Of a DNA stretch of 64,000 bases, positions 46,115 to 57,407 are shown piece by piece. The notes beneath the pieces were generated by a model. That model made no database searches. It worked only from the letters and a program-made list of their open reading frames with translations, and had not been told where the DNA came from. Position numbers and translations under genes: made by a program. Every line of letters begins with the position of its first letter. Position 1 is the first letter of the stretch. Source of the stretch: Crossaster papposus (Eukaryota; Echinodermata; Asteroidea; Velatida; Solasteridae). Where the stretch lies: assembly GCA_037893245.1 (NCBI GenBank), contig JBAIAA010000605.1, forward strand, positions 1,616,501-1,680,500, written 5' to 3'.

Positions 46115-46540
46115 ATTAACCCTAACCCCCTAGGCCCTTTTTGCTAGCAACCATCCTCAAAACCTCATTTTTTGAAAACCCCATTTAGCCTCAATCCTCA
46201 AAAATCCTCCACACTTGAAACAACATCATTTGCCTCAATTCTCCCAAATCCTCATTTTTTTTAATCCTCCAAAACTGCAATGAGAATTCTGGGGATTGAA
46301 AAAAGTCAATCCTCCAAAATCCTCATTATGATTTTTTGAAAACCCCATTCAGCCTCATTCCTCCAAAATCCTCATTTTTTGAAAACCCCATTCAGCCTCA
46401 ATCCTCAAATCCTCCACACTTGAAACAACATTGTGCCTCAATCCTCAAAAATTCTTATTCTTTTAAAACCCCATACAGCCTCAATCCTCAAAAATCCTCA
46501 AACTGCAATGAGGATTTTGGAGGATTGAGGAGCATCATCT
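46115..46540. repeat. Word-repeat family W copy in intron 4
   Basis: Begins TTAACCCTAACCCCC and continues as repeats of AAACCCCATTCAGCCTCAAT and CCTCAAAAATCCTC, ending GAGGATTTTGGAGGATTGAG. It fills most of the 713-bp intron 4. Confidence 0.65.
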
Positions 46541-46596
46541 AGTGATAGCAATAAAGCAGATGCATAATGACGTACTGTGCACTGTTCTTAATTCAG

Positions 46597-46689
46597 ATCA
46601 AGTTAGTGAACATCAACGCATCGGACATCACCGATGGCAAACCACCAATCGTACTGGGTCTGGTGTGGACTATCATACTCTACTATCAG
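46597..46689 (+). CDS. SYNE1/SYNE2-like: Nesprin exon 5: end of CH1
   Basis: Acceptor CTTAATTCAG and donor CAG/GTAAGT. 31 codons in phase 0: [20 protein letters not shown] then [11 protein letters not shown]. It carries actinin-type signature 2 (L.NI..SDI.DG....LGL.WTII) and ends exactly where CH1 gives way to the inter-CH linker in nesprins. The next coding exon, which should begin the linker, was not identified with confidence. Confidence 0.95.
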
Positions 46690-46859
46690 GTAAGTCGACC
46701 ATTCAATCTGAAAGAAACAAGTTGGTTCATGAATACTATTCCAGAATAACATTCATTGTCATTGGTCTACGTTATCCCTTCTGTTTACATATATTGCCAT
46801 TGAGGAATAATGTACATCATTAAAAAAGCAAGAAAATCAGCAGAGTTGTAACAAGTCAA

Positions 46860-47100
46860 TACATTTTGAGACTTGAGTTGAGTCGAGTCGAGTCGAGTCA
46901 TTTCAAATATTTTTCGCAAGGTTTTGATATTTTCTTTGACTCAAGGGTTATTATAATTAGCCTTCTCTCGAAGTACTTGAGTCCAGTCGAGTCATCTGCT
47001 TGCAGTGACTCAAATTGAGTTGAGTCAATTACCTGTTGGGACTCGAGTGATGTTGAGATGCCAAAAGTTGCGACATGAGTCAGTCTCAAGTCGAGTCATT
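46860..47100. repeat. GAGTC-rich degenerate tract
   Basis: Runs of GAGTCGAGTCGAGTC and GACTCAAATTGAGTTGAGTC lead directly into the 13-bp array and look like its ancestor sequence. Confidence 0.6.
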
Positions 47101-47523
47101 GACTCGGGTCATTGACTCGGGTCATTGACTCGGGTCATTGACTCGGGTCATTGACTCGGGTCATTGACTCGGGTCATTGACTCGGGTCATTGACTCGGGT
47201 CATTGACTCGGGTCATTGACTCGGGTCATTGACTCGGGTCATTGACTCGGGTCATTGACTCGGGTCATTGACTCGGGTCATTGACTCGGGTCATTGACTC
47301 GGGTCATTGACTCGGGTCATTGACTCGGGTCATTGACTCGGGTCATTGACTCGGGTCATTGACTCGGGTCATTGACTCGGGTCATTGACTCGGGTCATTG
47401 ACTCGGGTCATTGACTCGGGTCATTGACTCGGGTCATTGACTCGGGTCATTGACTCGGGTCATTGACTCAGGTCATTGACTCAGGTCATTGACTCAGGTC
47501 ATTGACTCAGGTCATTGACCCGG
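47101..47523 (+). repeat. 13-bp minisatellite (GACTCGGGTCATT)n, ~32 copies
   Basis: An almost perfect array, in which the first ~28 copies carry TGACTCG and the last four TGACTCA, the consensus AP-1 site. Near-identity of copies indicates recent expansion. It lies downstream of CH1 exon 5, in an expected intron. Confidence 0.92.
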
Positions 47524-49148
47524 GTCTTTACAACTGGAGTCATTACAGCATACAAATTGATCATTTTGGATTATAGTCTCGACAGAGATTGGCAATGCAG
47601 CCTATTTTGGTCTGTTATGAATGTAATTACCGTACTATAAAAACAATCATGATTGACTACATGTCAATGCAATTGAGAAACATTATTACTTGTTCAACTT
47701 GCAAGCTAAAAAAAGAAAAAAGAAAAAAAAAGAAGTGGATGTATCTTGCATTGTTTTTTTAATTTCTGACTTACTGATAGGATACAGGTACATGCAGTAC
47801 AGGCCTGGTACCGCAATTATAGGAAGTGAGTTCGATGTGACAGAACATTCGCTGCAAAATTCACCAGAGTTAAAATGTGCTAAACTTTTGTGAATTTGCA
47901 GCGCAAAAAATACAAATTTGCATTTAGGTGCGTGTTTGTGCCGCCTCATTAACCTAAAAACAGGTGCCGTGTGCAATTAATTTTAAACTTGAGATGAAGT
48001 TTGTACACATACATGTAGCACAAGCGCGTTAAGTGGGGCAAGAAAGGAATTCAATGAAGAATAAACAAGTACAAATAGGCATTTAATTTGATAAATTGAA
48101 CATTGAAGACTTTGCAAGTTATTGAAGTACGGTACCAGAGATCCAGTAATATTTGTCAAAGTTCATCACAGAACAGGGTGTACTCTCATCTCCACAAACA
48201 GGGTCAACAGAACAGAATTAATTTCACTTGTGTACATTGTTGGTGTTCAATGTCCTTCCCTCAAGCCAAAGTGTCTGGGTTACAAGGGCGTTGGCGTGAT
48301 CAGCTTCCATAATGGGCTTAAATTAATGGATACATATCTGGGTTACAAGGGTGTTAGAGTGATCAGCTTCCATATGGGCGTATTAATGGATACATGTAGT
48401 TGAGATGCCTGATGTGTTCGGAGTGGCCACATTTTGTATCAATTTCAAGGCTGGACAGAAGGTTTACAAGTAGGCAACCTGTGTCAAAAAATAACACCCA
48501 AACTCCCTGGGGTGTGTGGACAATCCAATTAGTAATCAGAGGATTCAGGATAAATTGTTAATTATTAATAGTCTTATTATTATGTTTTTGCTAGTGTCTG
48601 TCTATCTGTTTAAATATGGGTCAAGGATGATTCCATTAATTCTACAGATTGATCTAGATCCAGATCAGCAATCTGATCATCACCTTGAATGGCAGATTAT
48701 TGGGTGTGCTGGCTGGACCTTTTTCTTAAAAAGTGCCCTATGTTAGCTATTTTATGCAGGCTGTTTTTTTTATTTTTTATTTATTAATTTATTTTTTTTG
48801 GGGGGGGGTTGAATTGATATTTTGACCAGCAGTTGTGGCAAAGAATTCGTCTTATCGATAGCAACAAATTCCATCAATCAAAAATTTACCATTTTAGATC
48901 CAGAATTACCCAGTTCGCGCTTGGATTATTTTAACATCACCGAGCCTAGGCGCAGGATTATTTTCTAGCCTTGCTCGCTGCTGACAGACATTTTTGGCCT
49001 TGCTCGTGATGTGTTTGTATACTGTCATTCGTTTTGAAATCTGGGGAAAAGTTTACGTGTATATAAACATGTCCTCTGCCGCGAACAGGTTAACATACAT
49101 GTACCTCTATCATGATTTTGCTATTCAATTTTAAATTGATTGACTGTG
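47524..49148. other. Mostly unannotated stretch
   Basis: Contains a 63-bp tandem duplication (48275-48400), a T-rich run and G run near 48770-48810, and no recognised gene. Confidence 0.35.
48275..48400 (+). repeat. 63-bp tandem duplication
   Basis: CTGGGTTACAAGGGCGTTGG ... TTAATGGATACAT occurs at 48275 and again at 48338 with a few differences. The period is a multiple of three and the frame stays open, giving GYKGVxVISFH twice, but no protein family is recognised. Confidence 0.7.
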
Positions 49149-49517
49149 TTAAAAGTAGGATACACCATTGGTAATTGCTTGAATTATCAGGAATAGGTGG
49201 ATTTGGGGGGGTGGATTTTATAGTACATGTAAGTATCGTTTAACTGACCTGTCCGAAGTTTTACAATCGTCGATGGAGAGAAAAAAAGCAACAAAAAAAG
49301 CGTTCCTTTTCAACTGGCGCCATCCGGCGATCTAGATTTGGCGCCATTCGGCGATCTAGATTTTTTTTATATAAAATTCAATTTTTTGTATATCTAGCGC
49401 AATCATTTTGCTGGATGCCTAAAATCATTATTTACTTTAAAATAAGTTAAATATTTCCTTATAATTTTGTAGACATTTTTTTCTTAGATATGTGCAAATG
49501 GTGTATCCTACCTTTAA
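49149..49517 (+). mobile_element. MITE family A copy
   Basis: From TTAAAAGTAGGATACACCAT to GGTGTATCCTACCTTTAA. The central core is altered, with a local duplication of GGCGCCATYCGGCGATCTAG. Confidence 0.75.
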
Positions 49518-50717
49518 AGTGACCCCAAAAAAGGCTTTGCTGGCATTTTGTAGAAAAAAGCATCCCAGATTGTGTGAACTGTTTAATAGTGTGTGCTGTG
49601 AATAATCTTGGCAGGTTGGAGAAGTTTGAAGTGCTCAAATTCACATTTGAAACTCTAGTGTTTGTCATTGCTATTGGCACTGTAGATGGGTACCAGCTTT
49701 ATTTATTTAGAAGTCAATTACTTGGAACTTAAACGTGCTAAGCACTGATGGATTTTGCTGAGCAGAAACAGTAGCTAACATTTGTGAGGTGTTTGACAAA
49801 CTGTGCAAAGGCGGTAGTGAAGAAAAATGTTTAAAAAAAAGGGAATTGTGTGATTTTTTCTTTGACTTTTTTGATTTATTGATATTTGTAATCTTTGATG
49901 TCTTCTCCACGTATTTTAACTCCTTGACGCCGGTATTAATTCCTCGCTGCACTGGATTAAATATACATGACTGCACAGCAGCCTTTGTCCAGCAGCTGCA
50001 CTGCACAATTGAACTGAGCGAACACCTGTCACACAGGCTGTGTTCTATGGTGTGTAGCGCAGCTGACAACAGTATTCCGGACTGATTAGAATGGCCAAAC
50101 AATCTATCTGCTCCCCGGTGTCTAGGGGTTTAAGAAATAGAATACAGGAAAAACTACATGATTCACTTTTATACCGGAAGCTCTACAAAGACCTTTTTAT
50201 CAGTGCCATGTTTCACTTTTAAGTTGATAAATGCATGCTTAAATTAAATAGCCAAAACTTAAACAGCCATAAGTGTGACAAACCAACAAACCCTCACTTT
50301 GACCTCGGCCCAGTTTTGTCTCATTTTGTCAGAACGTCTCACAGTTATGATTTTCTGATACATTTTTATTGAAAATACTCAGCAATGTTAACTGGTTAGG
50401 AAGTCCACATGGTTGTAGTGATCAGATCCTGTTATACGGTACACATACATAATGACACTAGTATATGTACGGTACAGTGAATAACTGCATGCTAATACTA
50501 GCCTAAATTATTTGTTGTTCCCGACCCTCCCCCCCCCCCCTTCTCCTTTTAAATTGCTTCCAACTGTTTGATTGATTTGACTTCAGTTATAATTGTAGCT
50601 TGATCTCTGGCTTTGTATTAATTTACTAATTGCTTAAAGTCTCTGCATGCAGTAAAATCATATCAGTTCTTCAACACAACGTTTAGAGTACCAGTACATA
50701 CGTACAGTACACACCTT
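49518..50717. other. Unannotated stretch
   Basis: A fragment of the 51787 element lies at about 50305-50345 (GCCCAGTTTTGTCTCATTTT). ORFs on opposite strands near 49707-50102 have no known domain. C run at 50529-50540. Confidence 0.3.
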
Positions 50718-51126
50718 TTAAAAGTAGAATACACCATTCGTAATTGCTTGCATTATCAGGAATGGCTGAATTTTATGGTAAATATCATTTAACTGACCTG
50801 TCCGAAGTTTTGCAAATGGTGTATCCTACCTTTAAAGGTAGGATACATCATTGGTAATTACTTAAATTTTCAGGAATAGGTGGATTTGGGGGGTTGTATT
50901 TTATAGTAAATATCGTTTAACTTTGGACAGGTGTCTGAAGTTTTACAATCATGGATGCCGAGAAAAGCAGGAAAAGTGAGAAAAGCAAGAAAAACGGCGT
51001 TCGTTGTTCTTGTTTTTTCCGCGTTCGCCGTCTGGCGATTGTGATTTTTGTTTATACAATTCAATTTTTAAATTACAGAAAATCTAGTGCAATAATTTGT
51101 CTGCAAATGGTGTATTCTACCTTTAA
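50718..51126 (+). mobile_element. Two head-to-tail MITE family A copies
   Basis: A short copy (about 50718-50836) retains both ends around a deleted interior. The second (about 50833-51126) starts within the closing TTTAAAGG of the first, so the two share a terminus. Both are in the plus orientation. Confidence 0.75.
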
Positions 51127-51328
51127 GTCAAAATCAGTTGAATTTGGGAAAACAAGACTGAATTTTATATATATTTTTTTTAACACTGCATGTACATACT
51201 ATTGTATTTCCGTTTAAAGCCATTGTTTTTGTTAAATACAAAAAAGCTTTCCCCTCATGCTGTGAGTGTGTGTGTATCCATAGTAATCCTGCCTTCCCAA
51301 TTATGCATGGCTTATCATTGCACGCTAG

Positions 51329-51475
51329 ATGAAGGACCTCTTGGAATCAGATGAGGGGGGCTTCTGGTTGGGCCTGTTTTCATCCCAAGGGTCAAAGGTC
51401 GCCGCCGTGCACCTCTTCTGCGGCTGCAACATCCGGCAAATGACGAGGCTGTTGGCAATGTGGAACCAGTCCCAG
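51329..51475 (+). CDS. Candidate exon (speculative), possibly nesprin linker/CH2 start
   Basis: A GC-rich block of 49 open codons between GCACGCTAG and a weak donor CAG/GTCAGA. It is in phase 0, as needed after exon 5. It would encode MKDLLESDEGGFWLG ... NIRQMTRLLAMWNQSQ. The last part loosely recalls the start of a CH2 domain (ALL.W.Q), but the linker match is poor, the donor is weak and another frame is also open. Low confidence. Confidence 0.2.
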
Positions 51476-51786
51476 GTCAGAGGTCAACTTGCTGTCTCCC
51501 ATCATGCCACGTGTTTCCTGGTAGACCATTCCACCCATGCGGCTTAAGAGGCACCAGTGTTTGCAAATCACCCGAGTCACAGCGTCCATTCTTGACACGC
51601 TTTCTCTGCCTCTCTCTTCTTCCACAGCTAATCTTCTCAGCTTGCTGTTGCCATAGTTTATCTTCATCTTCTGTTCATTTTGTTTCAGACTTGCTTTTCT
51701 CAAAAAAAAATCTAGCCATTTTAGAAGTGGACCACCAGTGCATACAAGCTGAATTAACCCTCCACACTATACATGTATTGTTAACA

Positions 51787-52200
51787 CATTTGTGAGGGGT
51801 TCTGGCAAAATGAGACGGAACTGGGCAGAGGTTGAAATAAGGGTTATCAGGTATTAGAAAAGAGGATACAATTCTCCATACTCTGTACAATGGTATTACT
51901 TGCACTTCGGTTGGACATTGAATTAACAAGTTTAAAAGGCTATTTAAACTTCTCATTTATCAACAAGTAAACAGTGAAATGTTGACAAAAAGACCTTTAA
52001 AATTTCTTGTTTTGTACATTTGTGCGATATTGAAAAATGGGAAAAACACTTTTATTCCACTACGGGTAGGCATACCAAAGATTACAAATATCAATAAATC
52101 AAAAAACTAAATTTAATCTTCCATGATTAAATATTTTGCAGTTTTCTCCACTATGCCCTGTGCCCAGTTCCCTCAAATTTTGCCAGAATGCCTTACATTT
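51787..52200. mobile_element. TIR element of ~410 bp
   Basis: The left end (ATTTGTGAGGGGTTCTGGC, AAAATGAGACGGAACTGGGC) is the near-complement of the right end (GCCCAGTTCCCTCAAATTTT, GCCAGAATGCCTTACA). Fragments of the same family lie at 29828, about 50305 and 57340-57407. Confidence 0.65.
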
Positions 52201-52656
52201 ACCCTTCACTAACTCTGACTTTGTGTTTTCCTAGAGCCTGTGAAAACACTTTCCAGGCTTTCGCAGACTCAACACATATACATACATAGGTTCATTTGCA
52301 CATGACTTATCCAAATACCAGTGTAATTATCGAACGACATGCATTATCAACAAACTTAATAGTGTGAGAGACAAGTTAAAAAAGCTTATTTTTTAGTTTG
52401 TTTCACTCCTAATGGGAAAAGGTTTGTCACTTGTACATGGGGGGTGTCTCTGGAGTATTTTAAGACCGGGTGTAGGCATCCAAGGTGGGAGCAAGGTACT
52501 ATAACTCCAATCTCCCAAGGTACCCTGCCTTGCTACTCACATCCCCTAATGTCTATTTTATAGAAACAAAGTATAGGCTGAGTAAAAAAAAAATCACACA
52601 CCATTTATGTTGCTATTGAAAAACAATAGTCCAAGGATGGTGTTGTTTTCCATCAG

Positions 52657-52707
52657 ACCAATCCATACGTTGACTTTCTCTCGGCTATCAGAACGGGATT
52701 TGGAACG
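52657..52707 (+). CDS. Candidate 51-bp exon (speculative)
   Basis: A good acceptor (TTGTTTTCCATCAG) and a donor ACG/GTAATG bound 17 open codons in phase 0: TNPYVDFLSAIRTGFGT. VDF..S.R.G is faintly reminiscent of the KDF..SWR.G..F block of CH2, but the key Trp is absent and the segment is short. It could be chance. Confidence 0.2.
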
Positions 52708-53076
52708 GTAATGATTGGAGGAAACAATAAACAGGTGCTAACAATCGCAATCCTGCAAAATCCTCCGATGCATCTTTTAACTTCCAAGTGCCCTCAATCC
52801 TGCAAAATCCTGCAGAGGATTTTGGAGGATTTGGGATGGTTAGGGTTAAGGGAGAAACCAAGGGTTCATAAAATGTATGGCTGTGTATATGTCTGGTTTG
52901 TTGTGATAAGGTAAAAATGCTGTGTGAAAACTAACACTGAGTCTTTCTTGGTGTGAAACCTTTGCAGATCAAACGTACATGTACATTGCTGGTGAGTGTG
53001 GCATTCATGTTTGGCAATGTACACATTTTGTTGCAATGGGGGATGGTATGTGCAACATGGGCTATAGGTTCAGTCA
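52708..53076. repeat. Word-repeat family W fragment and flank
   Basis: At 52745-52855: CAATCCTGCAAAATCCTCC, CTCAATCCTGCAAAATCCTG and TTTGGGATGGTTAGGGTTAA, the same terminus as at 40790. The remainder is unannotated. Confidence 0.5.
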
Positions 53077-53316
53077 GGGGCCAATTTCATAGAGCTGCTT
53101 AGCACAAACATTTGCTTAGCACAAACAAATCTTGCTTATTGAAAACAGGTTACCAGCCAAAATTATACGTGTTTTTCATGCTAAGCAAAAAAATAGCTGA
53201 TTATCAATTCAAAACAATTATCACGTGAGAATTTGGTCTGTAACCTTGTTTTTGCCAAGGACAAATTGTCATGCTAAGCAAATTTGTGTGCTTAGCAGCT
53301 CTATGAAATTGGCCCC
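53077..53316. mobile_element. MITE with GGGGCCAATTTCATAGAG ends
   Basis: A 240-bp element whose ends pair over about 28 bp (GGGGCCAATTTCATAGAGCT, GCTWAGCACA). GCTTAGCA/TGCTAAGC words recur inside. Non-coding. Confidence 0.85.
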
Positions 53317-53762
53317 ATGGTCACGTGAATGAAATAAGCAAGTTGTGTGGGTTTTTCTGAAACTTTGGTTTTGTCTCCAGCATTGGCTACAGGCCTTTGG
53401 GGATTCCGGCTCAATATGGGTCCATGCACTGCTTCAGAACCATCATAACTTTTGAAGGATATTTCTCTTTTACATTCAACAATGAAGACAAGTTTCCTAA
53501 GCTTCTAAATGATCAATTGAAGCCGGGGATGAAGCCAAGATTTGTAAAACCCCATCAATGTTTATTCAAACTGGGTATTGGAAGGTCTGTGTAAATATAG
53601 CTATTTATTTTATGTGTGAAGTTCATAGGTGAGGATACCACGTTTGCACGCGATTTTTCTTTTTATGAAGAAATGCACAATACATACATTGTACAGCACA
53701 CGTTTTTGAATGGAAGTCTAACATGCAAGTGTCGCACCAAGAATAAAGACCACATGTGGCTA
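53317..53762. other. Unannotated stretch
   Basis: No recognised gene or repeat. Confidence 0.3.
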
Positions 53763-54931
53763 ATGGCCCTGTCACACCAGACCATTTTAGGCCAACGCGT
53801 GAGTAACGTGTTGTAATTTTGGCAACACGCTGGCAAACGCTGACCAACGCTAGGCCAGCGTTAGCAACACGCTGAGAGCGTTACTCACGCGCTGAGACAT
53901 GCTGTCACACGCTGAGGAAAACATATTTTTTTCAACATACATACAATTTCCAGCGTTTGCCAGCGTGTCACTGTACAAGCTGGCAGAGCGTTGGAGGTTT
54001 GTTACTCACGCGTCGAACACGCTAGACGATCGTTATTAATCCGCTACTCACACGCTGGCGCACGCTGGCGTACGCTGGCGTACGCTTGCGACACGCTGGT
54101 TATGGCCCTGTCACACCAGAACGTTTTAGGCCAATGCGTGAGTAGCGCGTTAAAAATAGTTGATACGCTGGCAATTGCTGAACTTTCACAGAAAAAAAGT
54201 CAAGTGGAACCGTGATTTCAGCGTGTCCATACAGGTTGATAACGGGTTCATAGCGTATGCCAGCGCGTGAGTAGCGTGTGAGGAACGCGCTCAGCGTGTA
54301 AGGAACGCATCACTGATTTATAGTAAAAATACGACAGCGGGTCGCCAGCGTGAGAGTAGTGGGTTGGTAACGATCGTCTAGCGCGTTCGACGCGTCAGTA
54401 ACGGCCTCCCTGCGCGCCGCCAGCGTGTGCAGTCACACGTTGGCAAACGCTGAATTTTTTTAGGTATGTGGAAAAATGTATTTTTGCCTCAGCGTGTGAC
54501 AGCGTGTTCCAGCGTGTGGGTAACGCGCTCAGCGCGTTGCGAACGCTGGCCTAGCGTTGGTCAACGTTTAGCGCGTGTTGCCGAAATTCCAACACGTTGG
54601 CCTAAAACGTTCTGGTGTGACAGGGCCATTACTGTAGTAGCGCGTCGTCTTTTTGTACAACTAATCATGTGGTCGTTGCCGTACGCTGGCGCGCGTTGGA
54701 CCGCGCTACTCACGCGCTGGGCAGTCGTTCATCAGTCGTCGAGCGCGTTACTAACGCGTTATTCACGCGCTGGCGAACGCTATGAACCCGTTATCAACGA
54801 GTTATGGACACGCTGAAATCACGGTTCCACTTGACTTTTTCCCTAGAAGTTCAGCGTTTGCCAGCGTATCAACTATTTTTAACGCGCTACTCATGCATTG
54901 GCCTAAAACGTTCTGGTGTGACAGGGCCATT
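53763..54931. mobile_element. Two interleaved inverted-repeat elements sharing one terminus
   Basis: Four blocks begin or end with ATGGCCCTGTCACACCAG: left-facing ends at 53763 (L1) and 54102 (L2), right-facing ends at about 54629 (R1) and 54931 (R2). L1 pairs with R1 over ~300 bp (GACCAACGCTAGGCCAGCGT, CGAACACGCTAGACGATCG) and L2 pairs with R2 over ~200 bp (AGTCAAGTGGAACCGTGATT, GATAACGGGTTCATAGCG). The order is therefore L1-L2-R1-R2 rather than nested. The sequence is GC-rich, full of ACGCTGGC and GCGTGAGTAGCG words, and non-coding. Confidence 0.8.
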
Positions 54932-55922
54932 ACACTTTGTGACCCTTCAGCCAAAACCTGTGGGAAAGGCAAACAAAATCGCTGTATTTTGAGACAAAAT
55001 GATCAAAATTCAGATTAAGGTACATGTACGTGTATGCAAAGCATGAATATTTGACTAATTCGTTCATTTTTAGTTATGACGTTCAATTCGGTCCATACGA
55101 CAACAACATGTACTTGTATGGTATAAAAGTAAAATTAACCTTTTACCGGAACACACAATTTTTGCACAATTTGCTGATTGTAAAAACCCAGTGTGGATTG
55201 ACTATTAAAATTGCTTCACTTTTGAGATGAATTTTGCCTATAATGCATAATGCTAAATAAAAAAATTAGATTTTGTATTTTTGTTTTTTAATTTTTATTT
55301 TTGATGAAATGTGAATAAATTTGACTGATTATACATGTATCTTTTGAATACATGTACGGGGTATGAGCATGAAGAATAGTTCTTTTAAGTTGGTGCATTG
55401 TTTTGTACTTCTATTGTATGATTAGTTTCCCAATCTTTGGCATACTTGGTATGCTTACTTAACCTCTGCATGCAAAGATTTGGATGTTTGCATTATTTTA
55501 CTGACAAATGTTAATACATTTGTACCTCAGTTTGCAGTGTGCACAATGTATGTACCTGTATACTGATGGGAACTTGCTTATCTGCAATTGTTAAACATTC
55601 AATTTCATTCTGATATGTAGTCAAAAATGATATTTGAAATAAGAAAAGTACCCCCCTTCCAATTTGTTTTGCCCAGTTGTATACTACATACATGTATACA
55701 TGCTGATTTACAACAGTTACAACATATTTAACCCACCATGGAAAGTTTTGCTTACACACTGTACAATGTACTGGTAGGTGATAGTAATGGCCTGTTTTAT
55801 TCCACTTTGTGTTGAAGGTTGAAATTGGCCAAACATCGATAGGAATACAATGTAGTTCAAAACAAACTGCAATTGTATTGAAAATGTCAAATAAAGCATT
55901 GACCTAAACATTCAAACTAGAA
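54932..55922. other. AT-rich unannotated stretch
   Basis: No gene or named repeat was recognised. Confidence 0.3.
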
Positions 55923-56075
55923 ATCAGGGATTTCTTTTGTTCCTCTCAATGATTTCCTTTGTAATGGCTCTCATTTAGGGTTTTTTATGTATGTTTTTTA
56001 ATCGATTTGACTCCTGTTGTTCTGGATTCACTGAGTGGTATTGCAGGCATGTCCTCGATTTACACCATAAACAAA
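55923..56075. mobile_element. MITE family D, degraded copy
   Basis: GGGATTTCTTTTGTTCCTCT, AATGATTTCCTTTG and TCCTCGATTTACACCATAAA match the family; the middle is replaced. Confidence 0.6.
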
Positions 56076-57407
56076 CCCATTTATATATCATTGCACATCA
56101 CATTTTGCCTTTTTTTAAAGAATTGCACTTAATGTTTACGTACAAAATTAACCTTCATTTGGGTTTGTTTGCCAGTGCTCGAAACCATGCAAACATGAAA
56201 AAATGAAGGACTTCATTAATAATAGCCGACTTTTGCTACCAGGATATCAGCAAATGAAATTGCCGAGTCCTAGTGACCTGCTTTCACAATTTACGACCCG
56301 ATTCACATGGAGAGATATAGGGTATCTTTGTCTAGACGACCAGCAGAATAAACAGCACTTTGCACGCTCTGCTGATTAATTCTCAGTAGAAATAATTAGA
56401 AACATTATACTGCAACACAGCCACCCACTCACAACACGTCTATTCACTCACAAATACAAGTCGCTTTGTGTGGTGCTCTGCCTCACCCACTGAAAAAGAA
56501 AGAATAAATCTGCTTTTGGGGGTTGATTTCCTCAATGTTCGCTTGACCTCCTTCATTATGCTATGTTTCACCCATTACACCTACAGTACATCTGCCACCT
56601 TGCTTTGTCCAGCCTGCCGAGCATGAAACGCACAGGACTCGCTTTTTTCTGCAAATAATTATCTGGTTGTATTACTGGACCAGACTTTTATTACTGGACC
56701 AGACTTTAGGTGGTTATTAGAATGATGTTGACTGTGTGTGTAGTAATTGGGTCAATCATGCTTAGAATGAAGCCTGCGTTGTGCTAATATTTGTATGTTT
56801 GTCTGGAGGTTCATGCATGTTTAGCAGTACAGCATATAATATGTATGCACAGAAGAAAAAAGGCATGCATGTTATCTGCTGTTGCCTTAAAGTGGAAATA
56901 AGAACATTTGTCGTTTTGATTGCTTTAAAGCGAGATATGATGATTTAAACACCTGAGGGACTTTTACGGCGAGTTAAAAAATCCTGATATTTTTTTTTTA
57001 AAGAGGTCACTAACAGTACATGTACAGTAGTATGTTTTAGCCAAACTTTATTTTACAGTTTTTATGATAATATAATTAAGCAAAATGAAGGCTTGTTTTC
57101 AAGGTGGAATGGGCGTAATGATTTATAGTGAATGTAGAAGAACGTAATACACGTTGATATAGAAATACCACACCAAATACATAATTAGGCTGCTTCAGCA
57201 TTACTGGCGAAGCAGACTATTGTTTCTGTATAAAGGCGAACATTCTTTGGCGACATGTAGATTATGCAAATTTTAACGTATAACGGAATGTCCGATTAAA
57301 GCAGTATTGTAAGAAGAATTATATTTTCTTTCTTAATGCTTGAAAACTCTTATTTTAACCTCTGCCCAGTTTCATCTCATTTTGCCTGAACCCCTTACAA
57401 ATGTGTC
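56076..57407. other. Unannotated stretch
   Basis: No gene recognised; 57340-57407 carries a fragment of the 51787 element (AACCTCTGCCCAGTTTCATC). Confidence 0.3.

Larger units (their letters stand above)
36880..46689 (+). other. SYNE1/SYNE2-like: Nesprin-type gene, 5' part (five exons, CH1 actin-binding half)
   Basis: Joined exons give 124 codons without a stop. Nesprins are giant spectrin-repeat proteins; the long forms bind F-actin through a tandem CH pair at the N terminus and anchor in the outer nuclear membrane through a C-terminal KASH domain, linking nucleus to cytoskeleton. CH1 here keeps both actinin-type signatures (QTKTFTNWVN and [20 protein letters not shown]). A two-residue PP (RQPPLQVADL) and GRNMKRVH are nesprin-like and are absent from spectrin and plakin CH1. 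Calmin is the next best alternative. Exon lengths are 31, 68, 96, 84 and 93; intron 1 is in phase 1 and the rest in phase 0. The window stops before a convincing CH2. Confidence 0.85.

Noticed and set aside
47101-47523. CRISPR-like array
   Set aside because: 13-bp units are contiguous with no spacers, and the context is eukaryotic.
50951-51217. ATGGATGCCGAGAAAAGC reading frame shared by family A MITEs
   Set aside because: The frame breaks in most copies and the elements are short and non-coding.
51460-51795. 111-residue Ser/Cys/Leu-rich plus-strand ORF
   Set aside because: Low-complexity composition, no signal or domain, and it overlaps the candidate exon in another frame.
56220-56390. FTTRFTWRDIGYL wording as a CH2 fragment
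   Set aside because: No splice-site support and no further match on either side; chance resemblance to SWRDG.
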